Position numbers and translations under genes: made by a program. Under the pieces are notes generated by a model. That model was not told where the DNA came from, did no database searches, and saw only the letters and a program-made list of their open reading frames with translations. Shown here in pieces: positions 1 through 9,867 of a stretch of 64,000 bases of DNA. Position 1 is the first letter of the stretch. Each line of letters opens with the position of its first letter. The stretch comes from Streptomyces sp. NBC_00536 (GTDB lineage Bacteria; Actinomycetota; Actinomycetes; Streptomycetales; Streptomycetaceae), in assembly GCF_036346295.1 (NCBI RefSeq), contig NZ_CP107819.1, positions 186,001-250,000 of the forward strand, written 5' to 3'.

Positions 1-890
1 AGGTGGTAGGAGACGGTGCTGGACGCGAGGAAGTGGCGTTCGCCCAGTTCGGCGGTGCTCCGGGGGACGTGCAGGTCCGAGAGGAGCCGCGCGCGCGTGA
101 CCCCGAGCAGTGCGTGCGAGGGCGGGGCGGCGGCCGGGCCGGTGTCCGTCGTGGGCCGGGCCGGGTAGGTGAGCATCGGCTGGCGGGGCAACGGGCCGGG
201 GAAGGGGTCGATGGAGATCCGCAGGTCGACCTCGAACACCGTCGGCGTCAGCACGAGCCTGGTGGTCCCCGGGATGTGCCCCTCGAACGGGGTCAGCAGG
301 CGTACATGGTCGTCGCTCCAGACGACCCGCGGGTGCAGGCCGGCGAGCGTGGCGGACAGGCCTTGGCGGGCGGTGGTCCGGGCCCGGTGGGCTATGTCCG
401 CTTCCATCCGCCCGCGCATCGTCGCCCAGTGCGGCCCGACGACGGCCCGCCACAGCTGGTGCAGCTCGGCGGCGAACCGTTCGGCGACCGCGCTCTCGCC
501 CCGCTCCAGGAGGTCCAGGAGGACCCGGGGGGCCGGGCGGCCCGAGAGGTGCCCGCTGGGATTGCCCTGGATCATGGACGCGATCTCCCAACGCAGCCGC
601 TCGGCGCTGACGGTGGCCACCGCGTGCAGCTCGTCCTGGATGTGGCCTTCCTCGCGCTGGAGTTCGGGCTTGATGAGATCGGGCACGTAGTCCCACGACC
701 CGGCGAACAGCGCTGCCAGCAGGGCGAGTTTGCGGTCACGGACCGTCTCCCGTACCAGGGCGCCCCAGCCGCCTCCGCCGGACCGTACGTCGGCGCGGAG
801 CAGGCAGAGCGCGTCGACCGCGGTGTGCAGCGGCGAGATCGCGAACCGCGTGTTCGCCAGCGCCGACCCGTTCATGTCCAACCGCAGCAC
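1..890 (-). CDS. HTH transcriptional regulator, ArsR-like (partial)
   Basis: The frame is open from a GTG at 890 to the left edge, so the C-terminus lies outside the window. The GTG follows a run of six G; an in-frame ATG at 875 is the alternative start. About 250 residues of N-terminal region without a motif I can name come first. The last visible residues, LLSDLHVPRSTAELGER and then STVSYHL, have the spacing of an ArsR-type winged helix (STxEL, then SxxTVSxHL). A long N-terminal region before a C-terminal HTH is a layout I associate with Streptomyces ArsR-like regulators. The target and ligand are unknown. Confidence 0.7.
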   Translation of the reverse strand, partial: MLRLDMNGSALANTRFAISPLHTAVDALCLLRADVRSGGGGWGALVRETVRDRKLALLAALFAGSWDYVPDLIKPELQREEGHIQDELHAVATVSAERLRWEIASMIQGNPSGHLSGRPAPRVLLDLLERGESAVAERFAAELHQLWRAVVGPHWATMRGRMEADIAHRARTTARQGLSATLAGLHPRVVWSDDHVRLLTPFEGHIPGTTRLVLTPTVFEVDLRISIDPFPGPLPRQPMLTYPARPTTDTGPAAAPPSHALLGVTRARLLSDLHVPRSTAELGERHFLASSTVSYH

Positions 891-914
891 GTCAGCCCCC
901 TGACCCCGGCCCCC

Positions 915-935
915 GGCCCCTGGCCCCTGGCCCCT
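915..935. repeat. 7-bp tandem repeat (ggcccct x3)
   Basis: Three exact copies of a 7-bp unit lie just upstream of the regulator start, in the 240-bp gap before the secreted-protein gene. The rest of that gap holds no gene I can support. Confidence 0.6.
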
Positions 936-1130
936 GGCCTTCGAACGTCATCGAATCATTCGACCGGGGAGGTGGCGCCCCGGTTCTCTGGTTCGGGCCG
1001 GAAGTCCCCCTCGCGCGGCCTGAAGGAGTGGGCCGCCCGCCCCGGAGGTCCGTCCGGCCGGAGCCACCCCTGCCCATGACCCGCATGTCGATGACCCGCG
1101 TTCGCGGGCCACGGATGAAGGAGACGCGTG

Positions 1131-1658
1131 ATGCGAACACCTCGAACCAGTTCCCGGACCGGCCGGGCGCGAGCCATCGCGGTCGCCGTCGGCGCCACGG
1201 CGGCGCTCGCCGCAGCCGTCGTCGCGGCACCCACCGCCAGCGCCGCCGCCCCGGCGCGGACCACCGGCACCCTCAGCTGCGGCTGGATCAACATCGGCCT
1301 TCCCGGCTCGTACTGGAGCTACAACAACGAGTACGCCGGCCAGGTCGAGCAGGAGTACAACACCTGCAACGGCAATGTCATGGCGCACTGGCAGTGGGCC
1401 TCCGGCTACCAGAGCAACCACCCCAACGCCAGCGTCTACATCACCGCCCAGGGCGCGGACGGCCACTACGTCAACGGCTCCGGCGGCACCCCTTCCAAGG
1501 ACGTCTTCACCTGGGCCCGGAACATCCACGACTCCAATCCGGACGAGTGGTACGCCACCGCGTACGTCAGTGACGGCTGTGGCCGCTACGCGTACGGCAC
1601 CGACCACAACTACGCTGACGGCGGCTCGCTCTGGGGCCCGTACGACGTGCACTGCTGA
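1131..1658 (+). CDS. Secreted protein of unknown function
   Basis: The ATG at 1131 is preceded by AAGGAGA six bases upstream; a GTG at 1128 is directly adjacent but too close to the Shine-Dalgarno. The 175-residue product begins with a twin-arginine-rich n-region and an Ala/Val hydrophobic core ending near ASA (about residue 36), so it is predicted to be exported. The mature part is rich in Tyr, Trp, Gly and Asn, with Cys in LSCGW, YNTCNG, DGCGR and at the C-terminus, so two disulfides are possible. I do not recognise the family. It is monocistronic, with a convergent methyltransferase gene downstream. Confidence 0.75.
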   Translation: MRTPRTSSRTGRARAIAVAVGATAALAAAVVAAPTASAAAPARTTGTLSCGWINIGLPGSYWSYNNEYAGQVEQEYNTCNGNVMAHWQWASGYQSNHPNASVYITAQGADGHYVNGSGGTPSKDVFTWARNIHDSNPDEWYATAYVSDGCGRYAYGTDHNYADGGSLWGPYDVHC

Positions 1659-1694
1659 CCGCACACGAGGACGACTCCCCGGTCCGCCGGAGGC

Positions 1695-2327
1695 TCAGGC
1701 GGGCCGGGTCGCGTAGCAGAAGAAGTGCTCCTCGGGTCCGGCGAGGGGGTCGGCGGGGACGAAGGACGAGGTGTGCTGGTGCAGCACCTCCAGGCCCGCC
1801 TCCGCCAGCCGCCGCAGGTGCTGCTCCGCGGACAGGCTGCTGACGGTCACCGGGTGGCCCATCCACTCGATGTCCAGCCCCCGGATGTCTCCCGGGACCG
1901 TGGCCAGCACGAGGTAACCGCCCGGCGCGACCCACGACGCCATCCGGTCGAGGGCGGCCTCGATGTCCGGCTGGTCCATCACCAGGAGCGGGAAGAAGGA
2001 ACACACGGCGTCGAAGCCGCCGCTCGCCTCCGGTGCGTACGTCCGCACGTCGGCCTGCTCGAAGCGCGCCCCCGGCACCCGGGCCCGGGCCGCCTCGACC
2101 ATGGCGCCCGAGACGTCGATGCCGGTCACGGCGTGCCCGGCCCGGGCGAGCGCCTCCGCGGTGGGCCGGCCGGTGCCGCTGCCCACGTCCAGCACCCGGG
2201 CACCGGCGGGCAGCCGCTCCACCAGCCATTCCAAGGCCGCCAGTTGCCCGGGCACCGGCCCGAACAGTGACTCGTACCGCTCACCCAGTGCGTCGAACAC
2301 CTCTGCCGCGCTCTCGCGTCGTGTCAT
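1695..2327 (-). CDS. Class I SAM-dependent methyltransferase
   Basis: The 210-residue protein has the Rossmann SAM-binding motif I, VLDVGSGTGRPT (about residues 45-56), the acidic end of strand 2 (VTGIDVSG, about 68-75), motif II region FEQADVRT, and a motif III-like loop PGGYLVLAT. This is the usual UbiE/Methyltransf_11-type small-molecule methyltransferase architecture at normal length. The substrate cannot be told from sequence. It is convergent with the secreted-protein gene, and the exported serine hydrolase lies 70 bp upstream on the same strand, so the two could share a transcript. Confidence 0.85.
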   Translation of the reverse strand: MTRRESAAEVFDALGERYESLFGPVPGQLAALEWLVERLPAGARVLDVGSGTGRPTAEALARAGHAVTGIDVSGAMVEAARARVPGARFEQADVRTYAPEASGGFDAVCSFFPLLVMDQPDIEAALDRMASWVAPGGYLVLATVPGDIRGLDIEWMGHPVTVSSLSAEQHLRRLAEAGLEVLHQHTSSFVPADPLAGPEEHFFCYATRPA

Positions 2328-2397
2328 GTCCCCTCCTCGCCTACGCCGACTTCGGCCCGGACGCCCTGCGGCGAGCGGTCGAGCAAGCCTAGGGGGA

Positions 2398-3987
<1,590 letters not shown>

Positions 3988-5028
3988 ATGTCCGGAAGCC
4001 AGAACTACATCAACCACGTCGCTCTTGTGCTGGACGCGAGTTCGTCCATGTCGCACCTGAGCGGCAAGGTGGTCGAGGTCGCTGACCAGCAGATCGCCTA
4101 CCTCGCCCGCCGTTCGGGGGAACTGGACCAGGAGACCCGTGTCACGGTGTACGTGTTCGCCGACACGGTGGAGTGCGTCATCTACGACAAGGACGTGCTG
4201 CGGATGCCGTCCCTGAAGCAGCTGTACCGGGCCGGTGGGATGACGGCGCTGCTGGCGGCCTCGCTGAAGTCGCAGCGGGAGCTGGCGCAGACGGCCCAGC
4301 TGTACGGCGACCACAGCTTCCTGACGTTCGTGCTGACCGACGGGCAGGAGAACGCGAGCCACCGCTGCCCGGACGCCCCTGCCAGGGATCAGCGTGAACT
4401 GGTCAAGGCGGTCGCCGAGATGATCGCGACCCAGGAGGACAACTGGACGCTGGCCGTCCTCGTGCCGGACCAGATGGGCAAGCGCGAGGCCATGCAGTGC
4501 GGCTTCCCGAAGGAGAACATCGCCGTCTGGGACGCCACGAGCACCCGGGGTCTGGAGGAGGCCGGGCAGGTCATCAAGGAGGCCACCGAGAAGTTCATGA
4601 TCGGCCGGTCCAAGGGCATCCGGGGGTCACGGACGGTGTTCTCCACGGGTGCGGACGCGGTCAACAAGGACACCATCGAGGCGGCCGGCCTCACTCCGGT
4701 GGATCCGTCCGGGTACCACCTGATCCCGGTGGCCCGTGACGCGGCGATCCGGGAGTGGGTGGTCGAATCCGGGCACACCTACCGCACCGGTGGCGCGTAC
4801 TACCAGCTCAGCAAGACGGAGAAGATCCAGGCGCGGAAGCAGATCGCGGTGCTGGAGAAGAAGACGGACCGGGTGTACACGGGCCCGCAGGCCCGGGCCC
4901 TGCTCGGGCTGCCCGCCGCGGAGGCCCGCGTGAAGCCCGACCACAACGACGACTTCACGATCTTCGTACAGAGCACCAGCGTCAACCGCAAGCTCGTACC
5001 GAACACCCGGCTGCTGCTGATGAGCTGA
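3988..5028 (+). CDS. VWA-domain protein
   Basis: The ATG at 3988 follows a strong purine-rich RBS (GAGGGGGAG). The open frame extends upstream to 3928, but only through promoter-like sequence. The 346-residue product starts almost directly in a von Willebrand A domain. The MIDAS motif DASSS (D16, S18, S20), the metal-ligand Thr in GGMTALL (about residue 86) and the Asp in LTDGQEN (about 117) are all present, so metal-dependent partner binding is expected. No signal peptide or membrane segment is visible, so it should be cytoplasmic. The C-terminal 150 residues match no domain I know. The toxin-like ART gene follows on the same strand after a hairpin. Confidence 0.82.
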   Translation: MSGSQNYINHVALVLDASSSMSHLSGKVVEVADQQIAYLARRSGELDQETRVTVYVFADTVECVIYDKDVLRMPSLKQLYRAGGMTALLAASLKSQRELAQTAQLYGDHSFLTFVLTDGQENASHRCPDAPARDQRELVKAVAEMIATQEDNWTLAVLVPDQMGKREAMQCGFPKENIAVWDATSTRGLEEAGQVIKEATEKFMIGRSKGIRGSRTVFSTGADAVNKDTIEAAGLTPVDPSGYHLIPVARDAAIREWVVESGHTYRTGGAYYQLSKTEKIQARKQIAVLEKKTDRVYTGPQARALLGLPAAEARVKPDHNDDFTIFVQSTSVNRKLVPNTRLLLMS

Positions 5029-5082
5029 CCCTTCACCCCTTCGTCCCCTCGCACCGTCATCGGCGAATCCTTTACCCGGTAT

Positions 5083-5112
5083 GACTGTTCCACCCGGGCG
5101 GGTGGAACAGTC
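5083..5112 (+). terminator. Perfect 13-bp hairpin between the VWA and ART genes
   Basis: GACTGTTCCACCC (5083-5095) pairs perfectly with 5100-5112 across a 4-base loop. It lies 55 bp after the VWA stop and 68 bp before the ART start. There is no T tract, so it could be a terminator or an operator. A short AT-rich CCTATAAAAGG stands out at about 5144-5154, upstream of the ART start. Confidence 0.55.
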
Positions 5113-5179
5113 CGGCGCGAGGGCGACCGGGGAGCCGGCTGACGCCTATAAAAGGGCCGTCATGTCGGTCAACTGATGG

Positions 5180-5911
5180 ATGTTCACCATGTTGCAAGCA
5201 GCTCTCCGGATCCTCGCCGCCGTTTCCCTCGTCTCCGTCGCCGCCATCGCCCCGGCGACCGCCGCCCCCACAGCTCAGGTCACTCCCACCGCTCCCGTCG
5301 CGCTCGACGACGAACTGACCAAGCCCTGTGGGCCGACCGTGGAGTACCGGCCCTGGGACTGGTACCGCACCACGACCAACAAGAGGATCGACCTCGACGT
5401 CGCGGCGGGGGCGGCGGACGAGCGGTGGCAGTGGCGCAACGACACCAACGTCCTGTGGCGCGGCGACACCCGGGAGACCGTCGAGGAGATCTTCAAGGCC
5501 GGTTTCACCCCGCGCGGCGATGTGCTGACCCCGCTCGCCGAGTACATCGTCAAGGGCGGCGGGCAGAACAGCGCCCACCTGAGCACCAGTTGCGAGAAGT
5601 GGGTGGCCCAGAAGTTCGCGACCTACGGGACCGAGAAGACGGGCTGGGTCTACGAGATCTACGCGCCCGGCGGCATCGACGTGAACGCCACCGCACGCCT
5701 GAACAATTACAACTCGCCGTACCTGTGGAACAAGGAGATCGACTTCGCGGGCGGAGTCAAGGGCCAGTACATCAAGGGCGCCTGCAAGTACCACCTCACC
5801 CACACCGACCCGCAGACCAAGGTCAGCACCTGGGAGGAGCTCGGCTGCAAGAACAACGCCGGGTTCGCGCCGTACAAGGTCGACGTGTCCGCACTCGCCG
5901 CCGCGCGCTGA
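5180..5911 (+). CDS. Secreted mono-ADP-ribosyltransferase, pertussis/cholera/Scabin-like
   Basis: The 243-residue product has a Sec signal peptide (ILAAVSLVSVAAIAPATAA, cleavage near residue 29). The mature part carries the R-S-E signature of cholera/pertussis-type toxins in order: LWRGDTR (R94, compare pertussis YRYDSR), EEIFKAGFTPRG, SAHLSTS (S135-T-S137) and WNKEIDFAGG (E186 as the catalytic Glu, then the GGV...YIKG element). Streptomyces Scabin and ScARP are known secreted relatives that modify guanine bases and carry Q-x-E; here the first position is Asn184. Four Cys in the mature part (50, 138, 202, 223) allow two disulfides. The ATG at 5189 is an alternative start. The family call is firm; the target is not known. 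Confidence 0.85.
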   Translation: MFTMLQAALRILAAVSLVSVAAIAPATAAPTAQVTPTAPVALDDELTKPCGPTVEYRPWDWYRTTTNKRIDLDVAAGAADERWQWRNDTNVLWRGDTRETVEEIFKAGFTPRGDVLTPLAEYIVKGGGQNSAHLSTSCEKWVAQKFATYGTEKTGWVYEIYAPGGIDVNATARLNNYNSPYLWNKEIDFAGGVKGQYIKGACKYHLTHTDPQTKVSTWEELGCKNNAGFAPYKVDVSALAAAR

Positions 5912-5954
5912 GAAGGCGCGCGCCCGGGCCTTGCCACCGGTGGGGCCGACGGCC

Positions 5955-6530
5955 TCAGTCCCGGGACGCCCCGAGGGTGTGGTCAGCCGTCTCGAAGCGG
6001 TGCTCCGCCGGCTTCAGCACTTCGTGGAGGTGGCCGAAGTAGGCCGTCTCCGCGGTCCCTGTGAGCACTGCCAGCAGGAAGGCGACGCACCCCATGGGGT
6101 GGTGCTCCCACAGTGGGCCGCGCCCCTCGTTGTAGAGCACGGTCCACTCGTCGGGGTGCTGACCGGGCCGCGCGAGCCAGTACAGGAAGGCCCCCGTGCC
6201 CTCCTCGCTCGCCCAGGGCAGGACCCGCGCCCCGGCCTCCAGCAGGGCGGCGGGCTTCGCCTCGCCCGCCTCCCACAGGTAGTCCAGGTCCTCGTCCCGC
6301 TCCGCCTTTCGCGCCCGCAGGTCGCAGTCGCCGTGGGCGGAGTCGGGGACGAGCAGCCAGACCGTCTCGTCGAAGACGCCGTCGCCGTAGGTCTCGACGA
6401 GCCGCTTGTAGTCGGCGGGCAGAGCCGTGCCCAGGGCGCGCTCGGCCCGTGCCCAGTCCACCGCGGGCGGCGGATCGGCGGGCGGCGGGCACAGCCGGAC
6501 GAGGGCGTCGATGGCATCGGGGGCGTTCAC
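5955..6530 (-). CDS. SMI1/KNR4 (SUKH) family protein
   Basis: The 191-residue cytoplasmic protein shows the SUKH fold pattern: an N-terminal W-A-R-A-E helix, then LGTALPADYKRLVETYGDG (about 50-68), a mid-region WLLVPDS, and the later strands FLYWL, WTVLYNEG and a final FLLAVLTG helix. SUKH proteins are widespread as immunity proteins next to polymorphic or secreted toxins. This gene is convergent with the secreted ART and only 43 bp from it. Its own promoter would lie on the far side, behind the methyltransferase gene 27 bp upstream on the same strand. The immunity role is inference from the family and position. Confidence 0.8.
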   Translation of the reverse strand: MNAPDAIDALVRLCPPPADPPPAVDWARAERALGTALPADYKRLVETYGDGVFDETVWLLVPDSAHGDCDLRARKAERDEDLDYLWEAGEAKPAALLEAGARVLPWASEEGTGAFLYWLARPGQHPDEWTVLYNEGRGPLWEHHPMGCVAFLLAVLTGTAETAYFGHLHEVLKPAEHRFETADHTLGASRD

Positions 6531-6557
6531 GGGACGGACGCTAGCGCAAGCGGCGGC

Positions 6558-7190
6558 CTACGGTGCCAGGCGGGCCAGCACGTGGGCGTCGAGGAAGCCC
6601 CGTTCGGAGGCCGGGTCGTGGAGCAGCCGGGCGAACGGGACGAGCCCGGCCTCGGTCAGCAGCTCGGCGAACCGGTCCACCGGCCAGCTGTAGGCAGGCG
6701 TCACCTTGTGGTCGAAGCGGACCGGATCCGGTCCGTCGGTCGCGAAGAACGAGACCAGGAGCAAGCCACCCGGCGCCAGGACGCGCACCTGTTCGGCGAG
6801 CAGCGCGGGCAGTTCGCCGGGGGGCGTGTGGATCATCGAGTAGTGGGCCAGCACCCCGCCGAGCGCGGCGTCCTCGACGGGCAGGGCCTCCATCCTCGCC
6901 TCGTCGAACCGCAGCGCCGGATGGGCCCGCCGGGCATGACCGATCATGCTCGGGGAGAGATCGAGCCCGAAGGCCTCCAGGCCCAGGTCCCGCAGCATGG
7001 CCGTCAGATGTCCGGGCCCGCACCCGACGTCGGCCGCCCGCGCGTTGCCCGTCCCGCGCACCAGCTCGGCGAAGGTACCGATCATGGCCCGCGCGAACGG
7101 CCGTGTCTCCAGCCGGTCGGCGAACATCGACGCGTACAGCTCGACGACCCCGTCGTAGGCCGCTCTGGTTTCGTCCTGGTGTTCCACCAC
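6558..7190 (-). CDS. Class I SAM-dependent methyltransferase
   Basis: The frame is open to an ATG at 7265, but the first 25 residues of that version look like translated intergenic DNA beside a tandem repeat. I prefer GTG at 7190, giving VVEHQDETRAAYDGV, the usual N-terminus of this subfamily. The 210-residue product has motif I ADVGCGPGHLT, strand 2 FGLDLSPSMI and the motif III-like PGGLLLVSF, typical of Methyltransf_11/25 enzymes. The substrate is unknown. No clear Shine-Dalgarno supports either start. It may be cotranscribed with the SUKH gene 27 bp downstream. Confidence 0.83.
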   Translation of the reverse strand: MVEHQDETRAAYDGVVELYASMFADRLETRPFARAMIGTFAELVRGTGNARAADVGCGPGHLTAMLRDLGLEAFGLDLSPSMIGHARRAHPALRFDEARMEALPVEDAALGGVLAHYSMIHTPPGELPALLAEQVRVLAPGGLLLVSFFATDGPDPVRFDHKVTPAYSWPVDRFAELLTEAGLVPFARLLHDPASERGFLDAHVLARLAP

Positions 7191-7260
7191 GGGAAAGAAG
7201 CTAACACCCCGCACGGGCACGGGCGTTCCCCGATGCCGCTGCCAGAACCCCCGCACGATC

Positions 7261-7316
7261 GTCACGGGTCACGGGTCACGGGTCACGGGTCACGGGTCAC
7301 AGGTCACAGGTCACGG
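7261..7316. repeat. 7-bp tandem repeat (gtcacgg x8)
   Basis: Eight consecutive 7-bp units, six exact and two with a g-to-a change at the sixth position, fill the gap between two minus-strand genes. The LysR stop codon (7311-7313) lies inside the array. Confidence 0.9.
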
Positions 7317-8240
7317 GTCCGGGACGGTATCGGCATCGAGGGCGGCGGCCCGCAGGGCCGCCGCGAGGCGGACGGCGGGTTCGGCCGGAGGCTGCGGCAG
7401 CCGGGCCAGGAGGAGGCGCCGCAGTTCCTGCGGGCCGCCGCGTACCGGCAGGACGCGTACGCCGGGCGGAGCGGCGGAGGCCAGCGCGCCCGGCAGGGTG
7501 GTCAGGCCGCAGCCCGCGGCCACCAGATGCAGTTTGGCCAGCCAGTCCCGGGCCGTGTGCGCGATCTCGGGCCGCTCGTCCAGGCCCGGCCACACGCCCA
7601 GGAGCTGTTCCGTGCCGGACGGCGGACCCGCGATCCACCGCTGGCCGCGCAGGTCGGCGACGTCCACGAAGTCTCCCCGGGCCAGCGGGTGCGCCGCCGG
7701 GAGGGCCAGGCACAGGGCGCGCTCGGTGAGCGTCTGCAGGGCCAGCGGCGGTGACTCCGCGTCCGGTGCGCGAAACGGCGGTCCGGAGGCCAGCAGCGCG
7801 AGGTCGATGCTGCCCGCCCGCAGGGCGCGCACGAGGGAGGCGGTTCCTCCCTCGCGGCTGATCACGTGCAGGCCCGGATCCGTGCGCCGCAGTGCGGCGA
7901 GGGCGTTGGGCACCAGGGTCGTACCGGCGCTGGGGACCCAGCCGAGGCGCACGGTTCCCCCCTGCCCGGGAAGTCCGGACAGTTCGCGTGCCGTGGCATC
8001 GATCTCGTCGAGCACGACCGTCGCCCGGGTCATGACGATCCGCCCGGCCGGGGTCAGCCGTACGCCGCCACGCCGACGCTCCAGCAGTTCCGTGCCCGCG
8101 GCCCGCTCGATCGAGGCGATCTGCCGTGACACCGCCGACTGGGTGTAGCCCAGCGACGCCGCGGCCGCGGTGAAGGTCCCCTGCTCGGACACCGCGCGCA
8201 GCACCCGCAGCGCGGTCAACGACACATCCGTGAAGTCCAT
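7311..8240 (-). CDS. LysR-family transcriptional regulator
   Basis: The start is the ATG at 8240 (MDFTDVSLTALRVLRAV); the frame runs open to 8471 but overlaps the divergent gene. The 309-residue protein has the N-terminal LysR winged HTH (SEQGTFTAAAASLGYTQSAV, about 18-37), the linker helix, and the periplasmic-binding-like effector domain (GTVRLGWVPSAGTTLVP onward). Length is normal. It diverges from an SDR gene whose start lies 72 bp away, the classical layout in which a LysR regulator controls its neighbour and itself. The effector is unknown. The stop codon lies inside a tandem repeat. Confidence 0.9.
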   Translation of the reverse strand: MDFTDVSLTALRVLRAVSEQGTFTAAAASLGYTQSAVSRQIASIERAAGTELLERRRGGVRLTPAGRIVMTRATVVLDEIDATARELSGLPGQGGTVRLGWVPSAGTTLVPNALAALRRTDPGLHVISREGGTASLVRALRAGSIDLALLASGPPFRAPDAESPPLALQTLTERALCLALPAAHPLARGDFVDVADLRGQRWIAGPPSGTEQLLGVWPGLDERPEIAHTARDWLAKLHLVAAGCGLTTLPGALASAAPPGVRVLPVRGGPQELRRLLLARLPQPPAEPAVRLAAALRAAALDADTVPDP

Positions 8241-8312
8241 GACGTTTACGCATACCACTCGTGCGGAAGTTTCGTTGGACTCATGGGTCACGGTGTTCCT
8301 ACCGTTGCGGGT

Positions 8313-9200
8313 ATGAACACTCCCCGCATCGCCCTCGTCACCGGCGCCAACCAGGGCCTGGGCCGGGCCCTCGCCGAAGGACTCGCGGCCCGCCTGGGGC
8401 CCGGCGACCTGGTCCTGCTCACCGGACGCAACGAACGGCGCGTCACCGATGCCGCCCGCGAGGTGGCACAACTGCCCGGCACCCGCGCCCAGGTGCGGGG
8501 GCGGGTCCTCGACGTCACCGACACCGACGCCATCGCCGCCATCGCCGAGGAGCTGCGGAGCCGGTACGGCGGGGTCGACGTGGTGCTGTCCAACGCCGTC
8601 GCCCGCCTGCTGCCGGACGAGTCACAGTCCGAGCGCGCCGACGAGTTCATCGACGTGTCCAACAGCGCCACCCATGCGGTCCTGCGCTCCTTCGCCCCCG
8701 TCCTGCGTCCGGGCGGCCGACTGCTCGTGGTCGCCAGCAGCCTGGGCACCCTCGGCCACCTCACGCCCGGCCTGCGTCACCTGTTCGACGGAGCGAGCCT
8801 CGACCAAGTCGAGTACGCCGTCGAGTCCTGGCGCGCCGCCGTCCACCACCACACCGCCGAAGAGGCGGGCTGGCCCCGCTGGCTGAACGTGCCCTCGAAG
8901 GTGGCCCAGGTCGCCGCCGTGCGCGCGGTCGCCGCGGCGCGCCGCGAGACCGACCTCACGACCGGCACCCTGATCGCCTCCGTGTGTCCCGGCATGGTGG
9001 ACACCGCGACCTCCCGCCCGTGGTTCAGCGGCTACAGCGGCGCCCAGTCGCCCGCGGAGGCCGCCCGGGCCGTGCTGGACGTGGTGTTCGCCGAACACCT
9101 CGACCCCTCCCTGTACGGCGAGTTGATCCGTTTCGGCAAGCCGCTGGACTGGCGCGGCGGCACTCCCCCGGTGGAACAGGACCGCATGCTCACCCCCTGA
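8313..9200 (+). CDS. Short-chain dehydrogenase/reductase, carbonyl-reductase-like, Tyr of YxxxK absent
   Basis: The 295-residue protein has the SDR cofactor motif TGANQGLG (residues 11-18), a TGRN segment that suggests NADPH preference, DVTD, and LLVVASSLG with the active-site Ser. Overall it resembles monomeric carbonyl reductases (CBR1 type). The catalytic YxxxK is not canonical: at the expected place the sequence reads NVPSK, with Asn for Tyr, read directly from codons AAC GTG CCC TCG AAG. It may therefore be catalytically altered. It is divergent from the LysR gene and probably regulated by it. Confidence 0.85.
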   Translation: MNTPRIALVTGANQGLGRALAEGLAARLGPGDLVLLTGRNERRVTDAAREVAQLPGTRAQVRGRVLDVTDTDAIAAIAEELRSRYGGVDVVLSNAVARLLPDESQSERADEFIDVSNSATHAVLRSFAPVLRPGGRLLVVASSLGTLGHLTPGLRHLFDGASLDQVEYAVESWRAAVHHHTAEEAGWPRWLNVPSKVAQVAAVRAVAAARRETDLTTGTLIASVCPGMVDTATSRPWFSGYSGAQSPAEAARAVLDVVFAEHLDPSLYGELIRFGKPLDWRGGTPPVEQDRMLTP

Positions 9201-9223
9201 GCGGACCGCTCAGCGCCGTCGAC

Positions 9224-9691
9224 TCATGCAGCCGTCGTGGAACCGGGGCGAATGATCATCAGCACGGTGACGGTGGCCCACAGCAGGTTGAAGACGCCGG
9301 TGAGCATCGCGAGTCGGGTGGCGACGCGGCGGTCCGGGGCGGCCCCACGGGCATCGGCGGCCTCCAGCGCGCGGTCCTGGGCGGGCAGGATCAGCAGGGC
9401 CAAGGTGGCGGCCGCGGCGGCGGTCAGCAGGATCGAGGTGATCAGCCAGCCGCTGCCGAGGACGCCGAGACTGCTGGCCGTGGCGAACCCGAGGACGGGA
9501 ACCGCGGCGCCGATCGCGGCGTAGACGCGGCAGATCCGGTGCAGCGTCCGCAGGGTCGCGAGGGCTTCCCGGTCGTCCGGATCGCCGTGGAAACCGCGCA
9601 GCGCCTTCGGGAACATGCTCGCGGCGACGGCGACCGGGCCGACGGCCAGCACCGAGGCCAGGACGTGCAGGGAGAGGAGGAGTTTGGTCAC
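9224..9691 (-). CDS. Small integral membrane protein (DUF2269-like)
   Basis: The product has four hydrophobic segments: TKLLLSLHVLASVLAVGPVA, a second around AAIGAAVPVLGFATA, a third around LITSILLTAAAAATLALLIL and a fourth around GVFNLLWATVTVLMI. The first segment with its HV resembles DUF2269/CopD-like small membrane proteins. The GTG at 9691 is chosen because it starts directly at MTKLLLSL; a TTG at 9709 would add six residues. No clear Shine-Dalgarno is visible. It is convergent with the SDR gene. The function is unknown and the family assignment is tentative. Confidence 0.7.
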   Translation of the reverse strand: MTKLLLSLHVLASVLAVGPVAVAASMFPKALRGFHGDPDDREALATLRTLHRICRVYAAIGAAVPVLGFATASSLGVLGSGWLITSILLTAAAAATLALLILPAQDRALEAADARGAAPDRRVATRLAMLTGVFNLLWATVTVLMIIRPGSTTAA

Positions 9692-9867
9692 GGTCCCGAC
9701 GCTAACCAACTGCCGGCCCGTCTCCCAGTGGCACTAATGACACCTGCCAACGGATTCTCGCCATCACAGGAGAATGGCCACGGCCATGGCCATGACCTGT
9801 AGGAACAAGCGCCTGCACGTGGTTCCGTGGTCGAGCCGAGGCGGCTGGGAGCGGGTATGTTCTCGCC

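Noticed and set aside
3..1079. Plus-strand open frame of 358 codons at the left edge
   Set aside because: The minus strand has a coherent HTH protein ending in STVSYHL; the plus-strand version lacks any motif and is Gly/Arg-rich.
5144..5154. TATAAAA stretch as a proven promoter
   Set aside because: No matching -35 is visible at 16-18 bp. It is mentioned only as a landmark upstream of the ART gene.
7191..7265. Upstream start MTIVRGFWQRH for the methyltransferase
   Set aside because: It reads through sequence next to the 7-bp array without an RBS. Family members begin at the VEHQDETRAAYD segment.
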